Positions 18,762-29,727 are shown, counted from the first letter of the stretch. The stretch is DNA of 64,000 nt from Marinomonas lutimaris (GCF_019426345.1 NZ_JAHLLW010000004.1:62001-126000), one strand, 5' to 3'. Program-made: numbers and translations. Notes: generated by a model from the letters alone, not told the origin.

Positions 18762-20078
18762 TTACTTCTTTTTCTGCAATAACATCATCGTTTCTACATG
18801 GGAGGTTTGTGGAAACATATCCATCAAACCAACACGTAAAACACGATATCCTTTTGCAACTAAATACTCGGCATCCCTTGCTAAAGTAGAAGCATTGCAA
18901 GAAACATACAATATTTGCATCGGTCCAATTTTTATTATGCTGTCTAAAAATTCAAACGCCCCAGCACGAGGTGGATCCAACAATACTTTGGTAATGTTCT
19001 GCTTAAAAAGTTCATTTTTGACAGGCTTAGTCAAATCCGCTGCCACAAACGACAAATTATCAAAGCCATTAAGTCGTGCGTTTTCCCGTGCAGCTTCAAC
19101 CATAGTTTCTTGCACTTCAACGCCAATAACCGTTTGTGCATGCTGCGCTAACGGTAAAGAAAAATTCCCCACACCGCAAAACAAATCCAATATCACATCG
19201 TGCTTATTTGGACTTAGCCAGTCCATTGCTTGTGTCACCATTTTTTGATTCATGGCGGCATTTACTTGAATAAAGTCTTGCGGGTGATATTTCAACCTTA
19301 GATCACCAAGATCATAATAGCGCATTTTCTCAGGCGCAACTTCGGCCTTGCTCGATTTTGGTGCTTGCCAATATAAAGTGACCTGAGCCTTTTCAGCCCA
19401 TTTTTCCCACGTACTTTCTAGCTCTGCAGAAATTGAAGAGGTTAATCGAAACAAAACAGACACACCTTTGGTGTCTTCAAGCAGCTCCACATGACCAAGT
19501 TCACTCGCTAAATCATTTTCTGACAGCGCTTGCTTGAGTGAAAGAAAGGTATTTTGCAAATTACTGGTAAGCACAACACATTGATCAATCGATACGATAT
19601 CGCTTGAAGCTTTACCACGGAAGCCCAATGCAATCCGTGATTTTTTTAGATTAACAGCAATACGAGCTCGTCGACGATAACCTGTTGATTTATCAGAAAG
19701 CAGCTCTAGCTCTTGGGTTGTGATCACATTGCGCAATTGCCCTTGTAACCAATTAGCTTTTGCTGAGAGTTGTTGCTCATCTGCTAAATGCTGAAAACTG
19801 CAGCCGCCGCAGACATTAAAATGTTGGCAAGAGGGATCGACTCGATAAGCACTGGGGTCAATGATATTCACCAAAACGGCTTCATCAAAACGACGCCCCG
19901 CTTTGGTAACTTGCGCCTCGACGGTTTCACCGGGTAAAGCGCCTTCAATAAAGGTCACTTTACCTTGCAAACGGGCGACGCCTTTTGCTTCATGCGTCAA
20001 GCCATCCACATTAAAGGACTGCACTGGACCTATAGGCTGTGGTTTAGCTGTTCTACGTTGGGGTGTTCTTCTTCTCAA
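18762..20078 (-). CDS. rlmD: 23S rRNA (uracil-1939-C5)-methyltransferase RlmD
   Basis: Iron-sulfur SAM methyltransferase that forms m5U1939. It is 438 residues: a basic N-terminal tail, a TRAM domain (HEAKGVARLQGKVTFIEGALPG), Fe-S cysteines Cys84, Cys90, Cys93 and probably Cys167, and the C-terminal domain with the catalytic cysteine in VSCNASTLARD. The only plausible start is TTG 20078, preceded by a GAGAG ribosome-site-like stretch; a different start is possible. It lies directly upstream of relA. Confidence 0.93.
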   Translation of the reverse strand: MRRRTPQRRTAKPQPIGPVQSFNVDGLTHEAKGVARLQGKVTFIEGALPGETVEAQVTKAGRRFDEAVLVNIIDPSAYRVDPSCQHFNVCGGCSFQHLADEQQLSAKANWLQGQLRNVITTQELELLSDKSTGYRRRARIAVNLKKSRIALGFRGKASSDIVSIDQCVVLTSNLQNTFLSLKQALSENDLASELGHVELLEDTKGVSVLFRLTSSISAELESTWEKWAEKAQVTLYWQAPKSSKAEVAPEKMRYYDLGDLRLKYHPQDFIQVNAAMNQKMVTQAMDWLSPNKHDVILDLFCGVGNFSLPLAQHAQTVIGVEVQETMVEAARENARLNGFDNLSFVAADLTKPVKNELFKQNITKVLLDPPRAGAFEFLDSIIKIGPMQILYVSCNASTLARDAEYLVAKGYRVLRVGLMDMFPQTSHVETMMLLQKKK

Positions 20079-20220
20079 AAGTGGCTCTCTTGTTCCCGAC
20101 TCTCTTTTTGGGATAAATAGGATAAATGCGCAACCATTCTATCGCATCTGAATACAGAACAGTACGCGAAAGCGAGCCTTAATAATTAGATCTTTGCACA
20201 ATGGCGCAAGCAACGACCTC

Positions 20221-21132
20221 CTAGCTATCAAAAACACCGGTAGACAAATACCTATCGCCACGATCACAAACAATCGCCACAATGACTGCATTGTTTAGCT
20301 GTTTAGACAACTCTAAGGCCATAGCAACGGAACCTCCAGAAGACACACCGCAAAAGATACCCTCTTCTTTTGCCAAGCGACGCATCGTCACTTCCGCCGC
20401 CTCTTGAGACACGTCCATAACGGTGTCTACACGAGTTTCATCAAAAATAGATGGCAAATACTCTTTTGGCCAACGACGAATCCCTGGAATACTTGAACCG
20501 TCTTGAGGTTGAAGTCCGACAATTTGAATGTCTTGATTCTGTTCTTTCAGATAATGCGAAACCCCCATGATGGTACCTGTGGTTCCCATAGAGCTTACAA
20601 AGTGCGTCACCGTACCTTGTGTTTGCTGCCAAATTTCTGGCCCAGTCGTTAGGTAATGAGCATTAGGGTTGTCTTGGTTAGCAAACTGATTCAAGACAAT
20701 ACCAACACCTTGATCTTGCATCTCTTGCGCAAGATCTCGAGCCTTTTCCATACCTTCTTCTTTTGTCACTAAATGCAATATAGCGCCATATGCTGTCATG
20801 GCTGACTTACGCTCCTGACTCATATTATCTGGCATGATCAAGTGCATTTTATAACCTTTAATCGCCGCAACCATGGCGAGTGCAATCCCTGTATTACCAC
20901 TGGTCGCCTCAATCAAACTATCGCCCGGTTTTATATCTCCCCGTTGCTCTGCTTGAAGTATCATATTTAAAGCAGGACGATCTTTTACTGAACCAGCGGG
21001 ATTTTGTCCTTCTAGTTTTAATAAAACAGTATTGCTTGGATTAGGGTTGATACGCTGTAAGCGAACCAAGGGGGTTTGCCCAATTAAGGACTCGATACTA
21101 GGGTATTGGATCATAAAAAACTTCATTGACAT
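20221..21132 (-). CDS. cysM: Cysteine synthase B (O-acetylserine sulfhydrylase) CysM
   Basis: PLP enzyme that makes cysteine, or S-sulfocysteine from thiosulfate, using O-acetylserine. It is 303 residues from the first ATG. The PLP lysine is Lys50 in PAGSVKDRPA and the phosphate loop is TSGNTG at 77-82; VSSGGSVAMAL is near the C-terminus. Three ATGs are possible (21132, 21126, 21114) and none has a clear ribosome site; the last would give MIQYPSIESLIGQTPLV. Length and the GIRRWPKEYLPSIFD segment favour CysM over CysK. It neighbours rlmD/relA and barA, as in Pseudomonas. Confidence 0.9.
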   Translation of the reverse strand: MSMKFFMIQYPSIESLIGQTPLVRLQRINPNPSNTVLLKLEGQNPAGSVKDRPALNMILQAEQRGDIKPGDSLIEATSGNTGIALAMVAAIKGYKMHLIMPDNMSQERKSAMTAYGAILHLVTKEEGMEKARDLAQEMQDQGVGIVLNQFANQDNPNAHYLTTGPEIWQQTQGTVTHFVSSMGTTGTIMGVSHYLKEQNQDIQIVGLQPQDGSSIPGIRRWPKEYLPSIFDETRVDTVMDVSQEAAEVTMRRLAKEEGIFCGVSSGGSVAMALELSKQLNNAVIVAIVCDRGDRYLSTGVFDS

Positions 21133-21250
21133 TGATGACTTAGGGAATGAAACTTAACGCATTTAGTCTATTTAAGAACACTTATACTAAACAGTACAAT
21201 AAGAAAGCGTTATAAACTTAGTTTCGAATTCGCATTCTAGGGCAAAAGAT

Positions 21251-21475
21251 ATGCTCATAGCACGTATTTCCACCGTACTTTTTTTATCACTAATGATAAG
21301 TAGCTGTAACAAGTCCACAAAAGATCTAAGTGAGCTAAACAATGCAGAGCTCCGAAAGAAATGGCGCGAGTGTGCTTACATTCGCAATCCTTCTAGCAAC
21401 GAACAGCAGATATGCGACAACTATGAAAGAGAATGCAATGATCGTAAAGACAAAGGCAACTTATCCTGCTATTAA
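21251..21475 (+). CDS. Small putative lipoprotein upstream of barA
   Basis: 74 residues. The N-terminus MLIARISTVLFLSLMISSC is a lipoprotein signal peptide with a candidate lipid-modified Cys19; the mature part is charged and has four further cysteines. It ends 21 nt before the BarA start on the same strand, so it may be cotranscribed with it. No family is recognised; any link with BarA sensing is speculation. Confidence 0.6.
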   Translation: MLIARISTVLFLSLMISSCNKSTKDLSELNNAELRKKWRECAYIRNPSSNEQQICDNYERECNDRKDKGNLSCY

Positions 21476-21496
21476 CTCACCAACCAGACCCTTAGC

Positions 21497-24289
21497 ATGA
21501 AGAAATCACCTTTCGCAAACCTCCCCCCCCTCACCCTAAGTAATAAACTTTTTTGGGCATTATTCGCACCTGTTTTTGTCGTGTCATTGCTGGCCGGAAC
21601 TTTTCTTTTATCTACCCGTTTTAATGACCTGAATCGCAACCTCTACGAACGCACATTACATATCACGGAACAAGTCGCCACAACTAGCGAGTATGCCATT
21701 GTTTTTTCCGATCAAAATATGATGTATCGGATATTACAAAATGCACTAAACAATCAAGATATAAGCAGTGTTCAACTCTTTAACAGTGAACAGAAACTCA
21801 TTGCAGAACTTGGCAAAGCACCGGAACAAAGTGACACAAGCTTTCCCGAAGACATCAGCATAAAAGAATATGACAATCATCTAGAATCTATTAGCGCCAT
21901 TCACTATACCAACAACTCCCTCGATGGTGCCTTTAATACACAAGCAGATTTATTCAACTCTATAGATCAACGTAGCCTAATCGGCTGGGTAAAAATTGAG
22001 ACTAACAAATCCGCTATCCAAATAGAAAAATACCAATACGCCAGCCTAGTCATTTTTATTCTACTAATCTTCAATATTGTGATTATTTTAGGAGCCTTTC
22101 GCCTATCAAAAACATTAACGCTACCAATAAATAGACTCTCCTCTGCGTTAAGTAAATTGGTTAAAGGTCAGTTTTCTAGCGCAAAACTAATGAAATTGCC
22201 ACCTGAGTACGATTCACTCCAAAAAGACTTACTTGATCTGGCGGAAAGGTTAGAGCACCACAATGAGGAACTGATTGCAGGTATTGAGCAATCAACCGAA
22301 GACATTCGCCGCAGCATGGATAGTATGGAAGAAAAAAGCGCGCAACTACACATAGCAAACCGCGAGGCGATGGAGTCAAATCGTTTAAAATCACAGTTCT
22401 TAGCCAATATTAGCCACGAAGTCCGAACTCCTCTGAACGCTATTTTGGGTTATACCAAAACTTTGCAAAAAGATATTACAGATACGCAACAACGACTTTA
22501 TGTAGACACCATTGAACAATCAACCAACAGCCTACTCGCGATCATTGGCGATATATTAGATTTTTCAAAAATTGAAGCTGGAAAATTAAACCTTGAGAGT
22601 AACCACTTCAACCTAAAAGCACTATTAGATGATGTTTATCAGATACTTAGTATTAACTTACTCACGAAAGAAAAACAAATCGATCTAGTACCAGAGGTCA
22701 GCCAAGACGTGCCTGAATGGTTTGTCGGAGACAGCACTCGAGTACGTCAAATTTTAACAAACCTGATAGGCAACGCCATTAAGTTTACCCATCAAGGATC
22801 GGTGCGCACTAAGGTATCCATCGCTTCGCAAAGCCCAAAGGAAATAACATTATCTTTCCAGATTATAGACACTGGAATAGGCATAGCAGAGCACAAAATA
22901 AACCGTTTGTTTAAGCCTTTTTCACAAGTAGATACCAGCACCACTAGACAGTTCGGTGGCACTGGACTTGGGCTGGTTATTACCAAAAAGCTGGTCGAGC
23001 AAATGAATGGTAAAATTGAAGTTAGCAGCGATCCAAGTATTGGCTCGACCTTCCGCTTTACCATTAGCCTTAAAGCCTCACCAAAGCTAAGCAATGACAA
23101 AAGCGCACTAAATCGCCATGTGGTTTTACTCGAACCTAGCGCAACCTATAAAAGCTATCTAAACAGTTACTTACAAAGTATTGGAGTCAGTTGCACAACT
23201 TGCTCTGACTTAGAACAAATGGTCTCTTTGCTAAATAAACAACACAATACCATTGACGCCATTCTATTAAGTGTTATGCCTGACGATCAAAGTGTTGCAG
23301 AAGCACGCGAACTGATTACTTACGCGGCACAGCAGTTTTCCATTCCCTGTATTTTAATGATTCAACCGCCTGGCCAAATAGCACATTACCCAGAATTAAA
23401 AGCGCTATGCAGTGATATTTTACTTAAACCTATCAGCCATGATCGACTATACAATGCATTGCAACACCTCAATAGCAACTGCACTTCCTCTACAGAGCCC
23501 ACAACCAATGCGCTACACGAAAAAATTAGCCATCTTAAAATCCTAGCGGTAGATGACTCACCGATCAATTTACAACTACTCAAACACTGGCTAACCCCAA
23601 TTGGTATAGAAGTATCTTTGGCTTACAGTGGGCAACAAGCCATTGATATGGCGATGCGAGAGAAGTTTGATCAAATTTTTATGGACATCCAAATGCCAGA
23701 AATGGACGGCATGGAAACCACACAACGACTTAGGGAAATAGAGCAGTATAAAAACACGCCTATTATTGCCCTAACCGCTCACGCACTAGGTTCAGAACAG
23801 CAACAGATACTTGCAAGTGGCATGAATGCATACCTTACTAAGCCGATTAACGAGGAACTACTACTTAACACCATAGACACTTGGCGTTCCAATACGGAAA
23901 CCTTTCAGGATCAAGTCGATGCTAAGCTGATCGGTATTTTCGACTTAGAAAAAGCTCTGGAAATTGTTGATGGTAAAGAAGACATTGCGAAGGAAATGTT
24001 TGACATGCTAGCCGACTCTCTAGACGCAGAGAAAAAGCTTATTAAGCATCATCTTGAAAACCAAGACACAGCAAAACTCATAGAAGTAGTACACAGAATA
24101 CACGGCGCGTCTAAATACACAGGAACAATCAATATTGCACGCCACGCAGGATTTCTAGAAACACACCTAAAGGAATTAGGATTAGAAGACGCAGACGGCG
24201 TGGCAGAAGATTTTATTGAAGCAATAGACGACCTATTAAGTCACAGACAACTAATTCCTTGGCCTCAGTCTTTGAACTCAACTATTTAG
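21497..24289 (+). CDS. barA: Hybrid sensor histidine kinase BarA/GacS
   Basis: Tripartite sensor kinase, 930 residues, expected to phosphorylate a UvrY/GacA response regulator and so control CsrB-type small RNAs and carbon-storage or secretion switches. Domains in order: membrane helix about 17-38, periplasmic sensor about 39-180, membrane helix about 181-203, HAMP, HisKA with His307 (ANISHEVRTPLN), HATPase (NLIGNAIKFT, GTGLGLVITKKL), a receiver domain without the phosphorylatable Asp (ILLSVMPDDQ), an active receiver with Asp730 (IFMDIQMPEMDG), and a C-terminal HPt with His869 (VHRIHGASKYTG). This matches BarA/GacS closely. The nearby cysM-rlmD-relA block matches the gacS neighbourhood of Pseudomonas. 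The cognate regulator is not in this window. Confidence 0.92.
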   Translation: MKKSPFANLPPLTLSNKLFWALFAPVFVVSLLAGTFLLSTRFNDLNRNLYERTLHITEQVATTSEYAIVFSDQNMMYRILQNALNNQDISSVQLFNSEQKLIAELGKAPEQSDTSFPEDISIKEYDNHLESISAIHYTNNSLDGAFNTQADLFNSIDQRSLIGWVKIETNKSAIQIEKYQYASLVIFILLIFNIVIILGAFRLSKTLTLPINRLSSALSKLVKGQFSSAKLMKLPPEYDSLQKDLLDLAERLEHHNEELIAGIEQSTEDIRRSMDSMEEKSAQLHIANREAMESNRLKSQFLANISHEVRTPLNAILGYTKTLQKDITDTQQRLYVDTIEQSTNSLLAIIGDILDFSKIEAGKLNLESNHFNLKALLDDVYQILSINLLTKEKQIDLVPEVSQDVPEWFVGDSTRVRQILTNLIGNAIKFTHQGSVRTKVSIASQSPKEITLSFQIIDTGIGIAEHKINRLFKPFSQVDTSTTRQFGGTGLGLVITKKLVEQMNGKIEVSSDPSIGSTFRFTISLKASPKLSNDKSALNRHVVLLEPSATYKSYLNSYLQSIGVSCTTCSDLEQMVSLLNKQHNTIDAILLSVMPDDQSVAEARELITYAAQQFSIPCILMIQPPGQIAHYPELKALCSDILLKPISHDRLYNALQHLNSNCTSSTEPTTNALHEKISHLKILAVDDSPINLQLLKHWLTPIGIEVSLAYSGQQAIDMAMREKFDQIFMDIQMPEMDGMETTQRLREIEQYKNTPIIALTAHALGSEQQQILASGMNAYLTKPINEELLLNTIDTWRSNTETFQDQVDAKLIGIFDLEKALEIVDGKEDIAKEMFDMLADSLDAEKKLIKHHLENQDTAKLIEVVHRIHGASKYTGTINIARHAGFLETHLKELGLEDADGVAEDFIEAIDDLLSHRQLIPWPQSLNSTI

Positions 24290-24295
24290 TTTCAA

Positions 24296-24679
24296 CTATT
24301 TAGACTCAAGAACGACAAAAGCCTGAGCGTAGGCTTTTTCATCGGTCAAACTTAGATGCCACGATACAGGAAAGTCGTAGCGAGCAATTATGCTGTCATC
24401 GACCACAAGTACTGGCTGGCCAGAAGGCAAGTTACTAACATTAAAATGTTGAAAACTAACACCAGAACCAATGCCAGTGCCCAACGCCTTAACTGCCGCT
24501 TCTTTTGCAGCAAAACGCTTTGCAACATAGGCATTCGCCTTATCTAGATTGCTAATTTGCGACCAACGTTGCTTCTCATCGACGGTTAATATTCTATCGA
24601 TGAATCGCTCTCCCAAACGCTCAATTGACTGAGCAATACGAGCTATTTCAACCAAGTCTGTTCCAACACCAATAATCAA
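24296..24679 (-). CDS. acpS: Holo-[acyl-carrier-protein] synthase AcpS
   Basis: Transfers 4'-phosphopantetheine from CoA to apo-ACP. It is 127 residues, with the Mg2+-binding GVGTDLVEIARI at the N-terminus and KRFAAKEAAVKALGTG in the middle. It follows recO by 28 nt. In E. coli and Pseudomonas pdxJ lies next to recO, and here it is absent from this position. The stop is 6 nt from the convergent barA stop. Confidence 0.96.
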   Translation of the reverse strand: MIIGVGTDLVEIARIAQSIERLGERFIDRILTVDEKQRWSQISNLDKANAYVAKRFAAKEAAVKALGTGIGSGVSFQHFNVSNLPSGQPVLVVDDSIIARYDFPVSWHLSLTDEKAYAQAFVVLESK

Positions 24680-24707
24680 ACATTCACCTCTTTCATAGAA
24701 TCAATCA

Positions 24708-25445
24708 TCATAGAGCACGAAAAATAGGCACACCTAAATGTCGTTCTCCTTGAAAAGGTTGTTTTGGTAACAAACGCCTAGAGACAACTGGCTTGCCATT
24801 TAACAAACTATCCAACCAATTACGATGCAACTCTTTAGCAAGACTTAAAACCTGCTTATCCATCCACTTGCCTGCATGGTAATTAAGCGCAACCTGACCT
24901 TCGACAAATAGCATAGGCATCTGTTTCGGTATTTCACCATAATAGGGCCGTAGACCAAACTTATAGTGAAATTGATAAAGCTGACGTGCCTCAAGCACCT
25001 CGCCACGCCCCGTTGATATCATATTAATGCCCACACCTAACTCGGAGAAGAGCCCGACCTCAAAACGCCTTAACAAAGGCGCAATCGGAGCACCTGAGTG
25101 CAAGCTTTCAATTAGCCACTTATACAATTCAAAAACATCAGGCAATGGAAGATTAATCGGTAAAAGCTTTTCGAGCAGCTCATGCACATAGAGCGCCGCA
25201 TATAAAGGCAAGCCTTCCAAAGAAGACGCGGACTTTATCGACTCCAAACTTTTTACCGTTTTTAAATCACTACGGCCAGCGAACTCCATTTCGTAACATA
25301 AAAAAGGCCCAGGTATCACCCGAGCCTCTTTTTTTGGTAATCGCCATACTCCCCTAATCAAACCCTGCTCAAGAGTTAACATATCAAGCAGGATTTTACT
25401 GTCCTGAAAAGGGCGAGTATGAATCACATACGCAGAAACGCGCAT
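24708..25445 (-). CDS. recO: DNA repair protein RecO
   Basis: Recombination mediator that works with RecR and RecF to load RecA on SSB-coated single strands. It is 245 residues, starting with an OB-fold region (AYVIHTRPFQDSKILLDMLT) followed by a helical domain; the zinc cysteines of some RecO proteins are absent, as in many gammaproteobacteria. It starts 5 nt after the era stop. Confidence 0.93.
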   Translation of the reverse strand: MRVSAYVIHTRPFQDSKILLDMLTLEQGLIRGVWRLPKKEARVIPGPFLCYEMEFAGRSDLKTVKSLESIKSASSLEGLPLYAALYVHELLEKLLPINLPLPDVFELYKWLIESLHSGAPIAPLLRRFEVGLFSELGVGINMISTGRGEVLEARQLYQFHYKFGLRPYYGEIPKQMPMLFVEGQVALNYHAGKWMDKQVLSLAKELHRNWLDSLLNGKPVVSRRLLPKQPFQGERHLGVPIFRAL

Positions 25446-25450
25446 CGGAA

Positions 25451-26353
25451 CTATTCTTCCTGATAGCCTAAACTGGCTAGCGCACGCTCATCATCAGACC
25501 AACCAGACCGTATTTTGATCCAAAGATTTAGCATCACTTTATGCTGAAATAAATTCTCCATATCAATACGAGCTTCTTTACCGATAAGCTTAATTTTATC
25601 ACCACGTTCACCGATAATAATGCGTTTTTGACCATTTCGCTCGACCAAAATTAACGCACTAATATGAATAGCAGATTCTTCGTAAACAAACTCCTCGATC
25701 TGTACAGCCACTTCATAAGGCACTTCTTGGCCAAGCTGACGAGTAATTTTCTCACGCACTATTTCCGCAGCCAAAAAACGTGAACTACGGTTAGTAATCT
25801 GATCTTCAGGATAAAACTGCGTACCTTCTGGAATATAGCTTTCTACCAAGCGCTCCAAACGATCCAAGTTGTTATTACGCAACGCTGAAATAGGCACGAT
25901 CTGAGCAAAATTCATTCGATCAGATAAATTAGCCAAACGCGGTAAAAGATCTTCTTTCTGATCCAATTGATCCACTTTGTTCACTACCAAGATAACTGGG
26001 CAGCGCGCATGCTTAACCTTCTGAAGAACAGACTCATCTTCCTCAGTCCATCGATCTGCATCAATAACAAACAACACCACATCCACATCTTTCAATGCCG
26101 CAGCGGCCGTTTTATTCATAATACGGTTAATGGCTTTTGTTTCACCTAAATGCAAACCAGGTGTATCAACATAAATAGCCTGAACGTGACCTTCGGTTTT
26201 TACACCGAGAATTTGGTCACGTGTTGTCTGTGGTTTACGTGAAGTAATAGATAACTTTTGACCCAAGATGTGATTAAGCAAAGTCGACTTACCCACATTT
26301 GGGCGGCCAACAATGGCAATATAACCACAGTGCGTAACTTCAACTTCAGACAT
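25451..26353 (-). CDS. era: GTPase Era
   Basis: Essential ribosome-assembly GTPase that binds the 3' end of 16S rRNA. It is 300 residues: G1 [10 protein letters not shown]3 DTPGL, G4 NKVD, and a C-terminal KH domain with [17 protein letters not shown]. It overlaps the rnc stop by 8 nt, so era is translationally coupled to RNase III as in E. coli. Confidence 0.97.
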   Translation of the reverse strand: MSEVEVTHCGYIAIVGRPNVGKSTLLNHILGQKLSITSRKPQTTRDQILGVKTEGHVQAIYVDTPGLHLGETKAINRIMNKTAAAALKDVDVVLFVIDADRWTEEDESVLQKVKHARCPVILVVNKVDQLDQKEDLLPRLANLSDRMNFAQIVPISALRNNNLDRLERLVESYIPEGTQFYPEDQITNRSSRFLAAEIVREKITRQLGQEVPYEVAVQIEEFVYEESAIHISALILVERNGQKRIIIGERGDKIKLIGKEARIDMENLFQHKVMLNLWIKIRSGWSDDERALASLGYQEE

Positions 26354-27029
26354 CTTTCTTTTCCAATTTTTTCAATGCTTTCGCAGCGGCATTTTGCTCT
26401 GCAATTCGGCGGCTATTACCCTTACCTTCAATGAACTCTTCACAAAGTTCAATATGACAATGAACATGAAAAGTCTGGTCATGAGGGTCACCTACAATAT
26501 TAACCACATCATATTGAGGCAGCGCATGCTTACGGGCTTGCAAATATTCTTGTAGTCGAGTTTTAGCGTCTTTAGTAACAATTTTTAGTGATGTCGCATC
26601 CAAACGCTCTTTGTACCATTCTAAGATATGCTGGCGGCAAACATCCATACCGGCATCTAGATACATAGCGCCAATAATCCCTTCTACGGTATCTGCTAAA
26701 ATTGAGTCGCGTCTAAAACCACCACTCTTCAGCTCCCCAGCACCTAGTTTAAGATAGTCGCCTAACTCAAACTCCCTTGCTAGTTCTGCCAAGGTATCGC
26801 CTTTAACTAACGAAGCACGCAAACGACTTAATTCGCCTTCTTTGGCTTTCGGGAAACGATGAAAAAGATCTTCCGCAATCACGTAGTTAAGAATCGAGTC
26901 ACCCAAAAACTCAAGGCGCTCATTATTTTTCCCACCAAAACTACGGTGCGTTAGCGCCAGCTCAAGCAGTCCAAGGTCGGCAAAAAAGTACCCTATTCGC
27001 CGACTCAGCTTCTGATACAATGAACTCAA
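26346..27029 (-). CDS. rnc: Ribonuclease III
   Basis: Double-strand-specific endoribonuclease for rRNA and mRNA processing. It is 227 residues, with the catalytic signature [17 protein letters not shown], a second acidic cluster ([15 protein letters not shown]), and a C-terminal double-stranded RNA-binding domain ending [12 protein letters not shown]. It lies 17 nt after lepB in the lepA-lepB-rnc-era-recO order. Confidence 0.97.
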   Translation of the reverse strand: MSSLYQKLSRRIGYFFADLGLLELALTHRSFGGKNNERLEFLGDSILNYVIAEDLFHRFPKAKEGELSRLRASLVKGDTLAELAREFELGDYLKLGAGELKSGGFRRDSILADTVEGIIGAMYLDAGMDVCRQHILEWYKERLDATSLKIVTKDAKTRLQEYLQARKHALPQYDVVNIVGDPHDQTFHVHCHIELCEEFIEGKGNSRRIAEQNAAAKALKKLEKKDV

Positions 27030-27046
27030 AATGTCTCCAAAAATAC

Positions 27047-27871
27047 TTATTCAATCAAACCGTTATTTTTAAAGCTTGGGATACTGAAAAATTTATCCCA
27101 ATGCAGCCAAACATAAAAGGCACGACCTTTCATATTTTCATCTGGGACAAAACCCCAAAATCGGCTGTCAGCGCTATTATCTCGATTATCGCCCATTACA
27201 AAGTAATGCCCTGCAGGTACAGTCCATTCGCCTTCATGTGGCGTAAATCGGTAACTATTATAAATATCGTGTTGCACACCACCCAAGTTTTCACTAAACA
27301 AGTCAACAGGCTCTTGGTCTGGGTTCAATGATACTGGCAACTTAGCTAAAAACTCTTTGCTCACTTGCTCGCCATTCACCGTCAGAACTTTATTGTGATA
27401 ACTCACTTGATCACCAGGCAGTCCCACTAAGCGTTTAATGTAGTTTAGACTAGGATCGCGAGGATATTTAAAAACAACTACATCACCACGTTTAGGTTCT
27501 GTAGTAGGAATGATAGTCGTATTTAGAACTGGCAAGCGAAGACCATAGTCAAACTTATTCACCAGAATAAAATCGCCTATTTTTAATGTAGGTAACATAG
27601 AACCTGATGGAATCTGAAAAGGCTCAACAACAAAAGAACGAAGACCAGAAATAACCGCAATGATGATGAAGTATGACTTCACTTCCACAACAAACTTAGG
27701 TGTTTCAGCCAATCGCTGCTGAGCATCTTTACTTAAAGCGCTTCGTGTTTCTGTCGCCATATTTGCCAAAACGACCTTACGCTTTGGTAAATACACAATG
27801 CGGTCGTAAACCCAGAAGACACCTGTCACCAAAAACGCAATGGCCAGTATCAATTCGAAATCAAAACCCAT
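27047..27871 (-). CDS. lepB: Signal peptidase I LepB
   Basis: Cleaves signal peptides from Sec and Tat exported preproteins at the outer face of the inner membrane. It is 274 residues with two N-terminal membrane segments. The catalytic serine lies in [15 protein letters not shown] and the general-base lysine in [13 protein letters not shown]; the box-E motif [11 protein letters not shown] is also present. GGTGGAGAA supplies the ribosome site, just after an 8-bp hairpin. Confidence 0.97.
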   Translation of the reverse strand: MGFDFELILAIAFLVTGVFWVYDRIVYLPKRKVVLANMATETRSALSKDAQQRLAETPKFVVEVKSYFIIIAVISGLRSFVVEPFQIPSGSMLPTLKIGDFILVNKFDYGLRLPVLNTTIIPTTEPKRGDVVVFKYPRDPSLNYIKRLVGLPGDQVSYHNKVLTVNGEQVSKEFLAKLPVSLNPDQEPVDLFSENLGGVQHDIYNSYRFTPHEGEWTVPAGHYFVMGDNRDNSADSRFWGFVPDENMKGRAFYVWLHWDKFFSIPSFKNNGLIE

Positions 27872-27888
27872 ACTTCATTTCTCCACCA

Positions 27889-27908
27889 AGGTGTGCATTA
27901 GCACACCT
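27889..27908 (-). other. 8-bp hairpin between lepA and lepB
   Basis: AGGTGTGC-ATTA-GCACACCT, a perfect stem with a tetraloop, 13 nt past the lepA stop and about 7 nt before the lepB ribosome site. There is no T-run, so it is not a classic terminator. It could be an RNA-processing site or could tune lepB translation. Confidence 0.65.
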
Positions 27909-27921
27909 GTTGATTATCTGG

Positions 27922-29727
27922 CTAGCTATCCAATTGTAAAACCGCAAGGAAAGCAGATTGTGGCACTTCAACGTTACCAACCTGTTTCATGCGCTTTTTA
28001 CCGTCTTTCTGTTTCTGTAACAATTTCTTCTTACGACTTACGTCACCACCATAACACTTAGCGATAACGTTTTTGCGCAATGCTTTGACTGTTGTACGAG
28101 AAATAATTTTCGCACCAACAGCCCCCTGAATAGCCACATCAAACATCTGACGAGGAATCAAGTCTTTCATTTTTTCGCACAATGCTCGGCCTTTAAACTG
28201 CACATTATCTTTGTGCATAATGAGCGCCAATGCATCTACACGTTCGCCGTTGATCAATATATCCAAACGACACAACGGTGCAGGGCTAAAGTGAGAAAAG
28301 CTGTAATCCAGAGAGGCAAAACCACGACTACAAGACTTCAGTTTATCGAAGAAATCCATTACCACTTCGTTCATTGGCAATTCGTAACGTAATTGTACTT
28401 GTCGACCAACGTATAGCATGTCCTTTTGAACACCGCGTTTTTCAACACATAAGGTAATGACGTTACCTAAATATTCCTGTGGCACCAATATATTGGCCTC
28501 CACAATAGGCTCACGCATTTCTTTAATTGTGCCTGGATCGGGCATTTTTGAAGGACTGTCTACATTGATCACATCGCCGTTATTGAGCTCAACTTCAAAT
28601 ACCACTGTTGGTGCTGTAGAGATCAAATCAAGATCATATTCACGCTCTAAACGCTCTTGAATGATCTCCATATGCAACATACCCAAAAAGCCACAACGGA
28701 AACCAAAGCCTAACGCATCGGAGCTTTCTGGCTCAAAAAACAATGATGCGTCATTCAATGTCAGCTTATTCAAAGCAACACGGAAATCTTCATAATCATC
28801 AGAGCTCACTGGGAACAAACCCGCATAAACTTGTGGTTTAACTTTTTTAAAACCCGCTAACTGAGCAACATCAGGTGTCGAAGCATGAGTAATGGTGTCA
28901 CCCACTGGAGCACCATGAATGTCTTTAATGCCCGCAACAACGAAACCCACTTCACCCGCTTTCAACACGCCTGTTTCTTTACGTTTTGGGGTGAAAATAC
29001 CCGCCATATCAACAGGGTGCGTTTGCTTAGTCGACTTGATATAAATTTTGTCTTTTTTGCGCAAAGTACCTTGTTTAATACGAACAAGAGAGACAACACC
29101 TAAGTAATTATCAAACCATGAATCGATAATAAGAGCTTGAAGCGGTGCATCGACATCACCTTCTGGTGGTGGAATAGTCGCGACTAAACGCTCTAGAACA
29201 TCATCAACACCCATGCCTGTTTTTGCTGAACAGGTCACGGCATTCATCGCATCGATACCAATAATCTCTTCAATCTCAGCACTAACACGTTCTGGTTCAG
29301 CCTGAGGCAAGTCGATTTTGTTCAATACCGGCATAACTTCGAGGCCTTGCTCGATTGCGGTATAACAGTTGGCAACAGATTGAGCTTCAACACCTTGCGC
29401 AGCATCAACCACCAGCAATGCACCTTCACAGGCAGCTAGAGAACGTGAAACTTCGTAAGAAAAATCAACGTGTCCAGGTGTATCGATAAAGTTCAATTGA
29501 TAAACTTGACCGTCTTTTGCATGGTAATCAAGAGTTACGCTCTGCGCCTTGATGGTAATGCCTCGTTCACGCTCGATATCCATAGAATCGAGAACCTGAG
29601 CTGACATTTCTCGCTCGCTCAAACCTTCACAAGTCTGAATGAAGCGGTCGGCTAACGTCGATTTTCCGTGGTCGATATGGGCAATTATAGAAAAATTGCG
29701 TATGTGCTTAAGATTATTGGAAGACAC
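27922..29727 (-). CDS. lepA: Elongation factor 4 (LepA)
   Basis: Translational GTPase, 601 residues, the usual length. Visible are G1 [14 protein letters not shown], the switch I RGITIK, G3 DTPGHVDF, G4 NKIDLP, and the LepA-specific C-terminal domain with [20 protein letters not shown]. It is the first gene of the lepA-lepB-rnc-era-recO-acpS run; a 245-bp gap separates it from ribE. Confidence 0.98.
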   Translation of the reverse strand: MSSNNLKHIRNFSIIAHIDHGKSTLADRFIQTCEGLSEREMSAQVLDSMDIERERGITIKAQSVTLDYHAKDGQVYQLNFIDTPGHVDFSYEVSRSLAACEGALLVVDAAQGVEAQSVANCYTAIEQGLEVMPVLNKIDLPQAEPERVSAEIEEIIGIDAMNAVTCSAKTGMGVDDVLERLVATIPPPEGDVDAPLQALIIDSWFDNYLGVVSLVRIKQGTLRKKDKIYIKSTKQTHPVDMAGIFTPKRKETGVLKAGEVGFVVAGIKDIHGAPVGDTITHASTPDVAQLAGFKKVKPQVYAGLFPVSSDDYEDFRVALNKLTLNDASLFFEPESSDALGFGFRCGFLGMLHMEIIQERLEREYDLDLISTAPTVVFEVELNNGDVINVDSPSKMPDPGTIKEMREPIVEANILVPQEYLGNVITLCVEKRGVQKDMLYVGRQVQLRYELPMNEVVMDFFDKLKSCSRGFASLDYSFSHFSPAPLCRLDILINGERVDALALIMHKDNVQFKGRALCEKMKDLIPRQMFDVAIQGAVGAKIISRTTVKALRKNVIAKCYGGDVSRKKKLLQKQKDGKKRMKQVGNVEVPQSAFLAVLQLDS

